From assembly GCA_913054485.1 (NCBI GenBank), contig CAJXHQ010000140.1, positions 1 to 7,604 on the forward strand: DNA of 7,604 nucleotides. Reading direction: 5' to 3'. This DNA comes from an uncultured Paracoccaceae bacterium. GTDB taxonomy: Bacteria; Pseudomonadota; Alphaproteobacteria; Rhodobacterales; Rhodobacteraceae. How positions within the stretch are numbered: position 1 is the first letter of the stretch; each line of letters begins with the position of its first letter. Below the pieces are notes generated by a model. The model saw only the letters and a list, made by a program, of their open reading frames with translations. It was not told the origin of the DNA and ran no database searches. Below, in pieces: positions 6,512 through 7,604 of this stretch. Position numbers and translations under genes: made by a program.

Positions 6512-6519
6512 TTCTGTTT

Positions 6520-7604
6520 CTACGGCGCAACTTTACGGGCGTTGTAGGCCGCAAGCGCCCGCGCGCGGCCTGCTTTCAGATCCACCATGGGCCGCGCCCG
6601 CGGCATGTGCGGAGAGAGGCCCCAGGAGGATGGCGCCGCCTCGAAAAAGGCCAGCGCCGTCTCCGGCGGGTTGCTCTGACCCTCGGCGATCCATCGCCGA
6701 ATATAGGTGCTTGCGGGATTAAAATTCCTCCGCTGGCTTTCCGGGTTGAAGATCCGGAAGAAAGGCGCCGCATCGGGCCCGCTGCCCGCAGCCCATTGCC
6801 AGCCCATGGCATTGGCTGCAGGATCCCAGTCTGTCAGGCAGACCGCAAACCAGTCCATCCCGTGTTTCCAGTGGATCATCAGATGCTTGCACAGGAAACT
6901 TGCCACAACCATCCTGGCCCTGTTGTGCATCTTCCCAGTCACGTAAAGCTCGCGCATGGCGGCATCCACGAAGTCATATCCGGTCTGCCCGCGCCGCCAG
7001 GCCCTCAGCGTCTCAGATGGTCCGTCGCGCCAGGGGAAACTGTCCCATTCCGGCCGCCAGTTCCGGTCGAGGATCCGCGGCGAATGGTACATCAAATGAT
7101 AGGAGAACTCGCGCCAGACGATCTCCTTCAGGAAGGTCTCAGCCCCGGCATTGCCCTGCTGCAAAAGCGTCCAGGCCCCGTGCCACATACGCTGCGGGCT
7201 GATCTCCCCCCAGGCGAGGTTTTCTGAAAGGCCGGAGGTGGCATCCTCGGCAGGAACGTCGCGCAGCGCGCTGTAATCGAACAAAGTTTCGGACAGGAAC
7301 TTCTCCAGCCTTTGCCCCGCTGCATCTTCGCCAACCCTGGAATAGAGGCGCACCACCGCGCCGCCGCGCCGCATTCTGTCTGCGCCGCTTACCGCCTCCA
7401 CTGGCAGGCTGTCCGGCCAGGCTCCAGGAGCTGGCAAGCGCGCCGGTGCCGGTGTCAGCCCCGGAACCGCCCGCCCGCGCAGGCTTTTCCAGAACGGCGT
7501 GTAGACCCGGAACATGCCGCCGGTCTTGGTTTCAACGGTCCAGGGTTCAAACAGCAGCCGTGCATTAAAGGATTGCGCATCTATGCCATCTGCCTTCAGC
7601 GCGT
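6520..7604 (-). CDS. phr: Class I deoxyribodipyrimidine photolyase, C-terminal 360 residues (5' end outside window)
   Basis: The frame is open through the right edge. The methionine at 7515-7513 is internal, because the 29 preceding in-frame codons continue the photolyase fold (SFNARLLFEPW, then TKTGG before MFRVYTPFW). The enzyme uses blue/near-UV light and reduced FAD to split pyrimidine dimers. The FAD-binding domain is visible. WREFSYHL lies at 7116-7093, and TGY followed by VDAAMREL at 6981-6946. MHNRARM ends at 6913. The FAD-contacting segment is TDWDPAANAMGWQW at 6834-6793, and RIFNPESQ follows at 6756-6733. All three tryptophans of the electron-transfer triad are present: AW at 6999, IHW at 6870 and GWQW at 6801 (E. 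coli W306, W359, W382). The residue facing FAD N5 is Asn (6813-6811), as in photolyases rather than plant cryptochromes (Asp). The antenna domain is mostly outside. The stop TAG is at 6522-6520. It heads the visible part of the cluster. Confidence 0.93.
   Translation of the reverse strand, partial: ALKADGIDAQSFNARLLFEPWTVETKTGGMFRVYTPFWKSLRGRAVPGLTPAPARLPAPGAWPDSLPVEAVSGADRMRRGGAVVRLYSRVGEDAAGQRLEKFLSETLFDYSALRDVPAEDATSGLSENLAWGEISPQRMWHGAWTLLQQGNAGAETFLKEIVWREFSYHLMYHSPRILDRNWRPEWDSFPWRDGPSETLRAWRRGQTGYDFVDAAMRELYVTGKMHNRARMVVASFLCKHLMIHWKHGMDWFAVCLTDWDPAANAMGWQWAAGSGPDAAPFFRIFNPESQRRNFNPASTYIRRWIAEGQSNPPETALAFFEAAPSSWGLSPHMPRARPMVDLKAGRARALAAYNARKVAP

Noticed and set aside
6454..6519. Sigma-E (TGATC-type) promoter before the CFA-family gene, as expected from the R. 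sphaeroides phrA-cfaS response
   Set aside because: No TGATC-like -35 is present in this gap. If such control exists it would act from a promoter upstream of the photolyase gene, outside the window.
7513..7515. Methionine codon as the start of a 331-residue photolyase-like gene
   Set aside because: The frame continues upstream to the window edge with photolyase-like residues (LLFEPW). The product from this codon would lack the antenna domain, so this is an internal Met.

Overview
The window looks like chromosomal DNA of a Rhodobacteraceae (Roseobacter-group) alphaproteobacterium such as Leisingera, Phaeobacter or Ruegeria. The reasons are high GC by eye, strongly GC-ending codons, and a trgA-trgB-cysK block of the kind described at a tellurite-resistance locus in Rhodobacter sphaeroides. 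No insertion sequences, tRNAs, rRNAs, CRISPR arrays or phage genes are visible, and no base-composition break suggests recent transfer.

All seven genes lie on the minus strand and are read from right to left. The order is a class I DNA photolyase (5' end outside the window), a cyclopropane-fatty-acid-synthase-family methyltransferase, trgA (small membrane protein), trgB (GGCT-like plus Nudix fusion), cysK (cysteine synthase family), a large MscS/DUF3772 mechanosensitive channel, and the first 37 codons of an alanyl-tRNA editing protein that runs off the left edge. Junctions are tight: 66, 15, 27 and 66 nt gaps, then overlaps of 4 and 11 nt. There is no gene-free stretch over 100 nt. This looks like one co-oriented transcription unit, probably with internal promoters.

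The genes fit a stress-defence theme: repair of UV-damaged DNA (photolyase), membrane lipid methylation (CFA family), tellurite/thiol handling (TrgA, TrgB, CysK), osmotic release (MscS) and translation quality control (AlaX-like). From memory, phrA and its CFA-family neighbour in R. sphaeroides belong to the singlet-oxygen (sigma-E/ChrR) response, so the cluster may be a light/oxidative-stress operon.

The most notable observations are four. First, two candidate promoters with the same geometry, sharing the octamer TTCTTGCC, precede the methyltransferase and cysK in equal-length 66-nt gaps. Second, the CFA-family enzyme appears to lack two of the usual bicarbonate-binding residues (Cys to Ser, His to Ile), so it may not be a true cyclopropane synthase. 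Third, a dyad lies at the 3' end of that gene just before trgA. Fourth, a small hairpin abuts the mscS start codon. I did not find a wholly new system; the cluster is largely recognisable, with these unexplained details.
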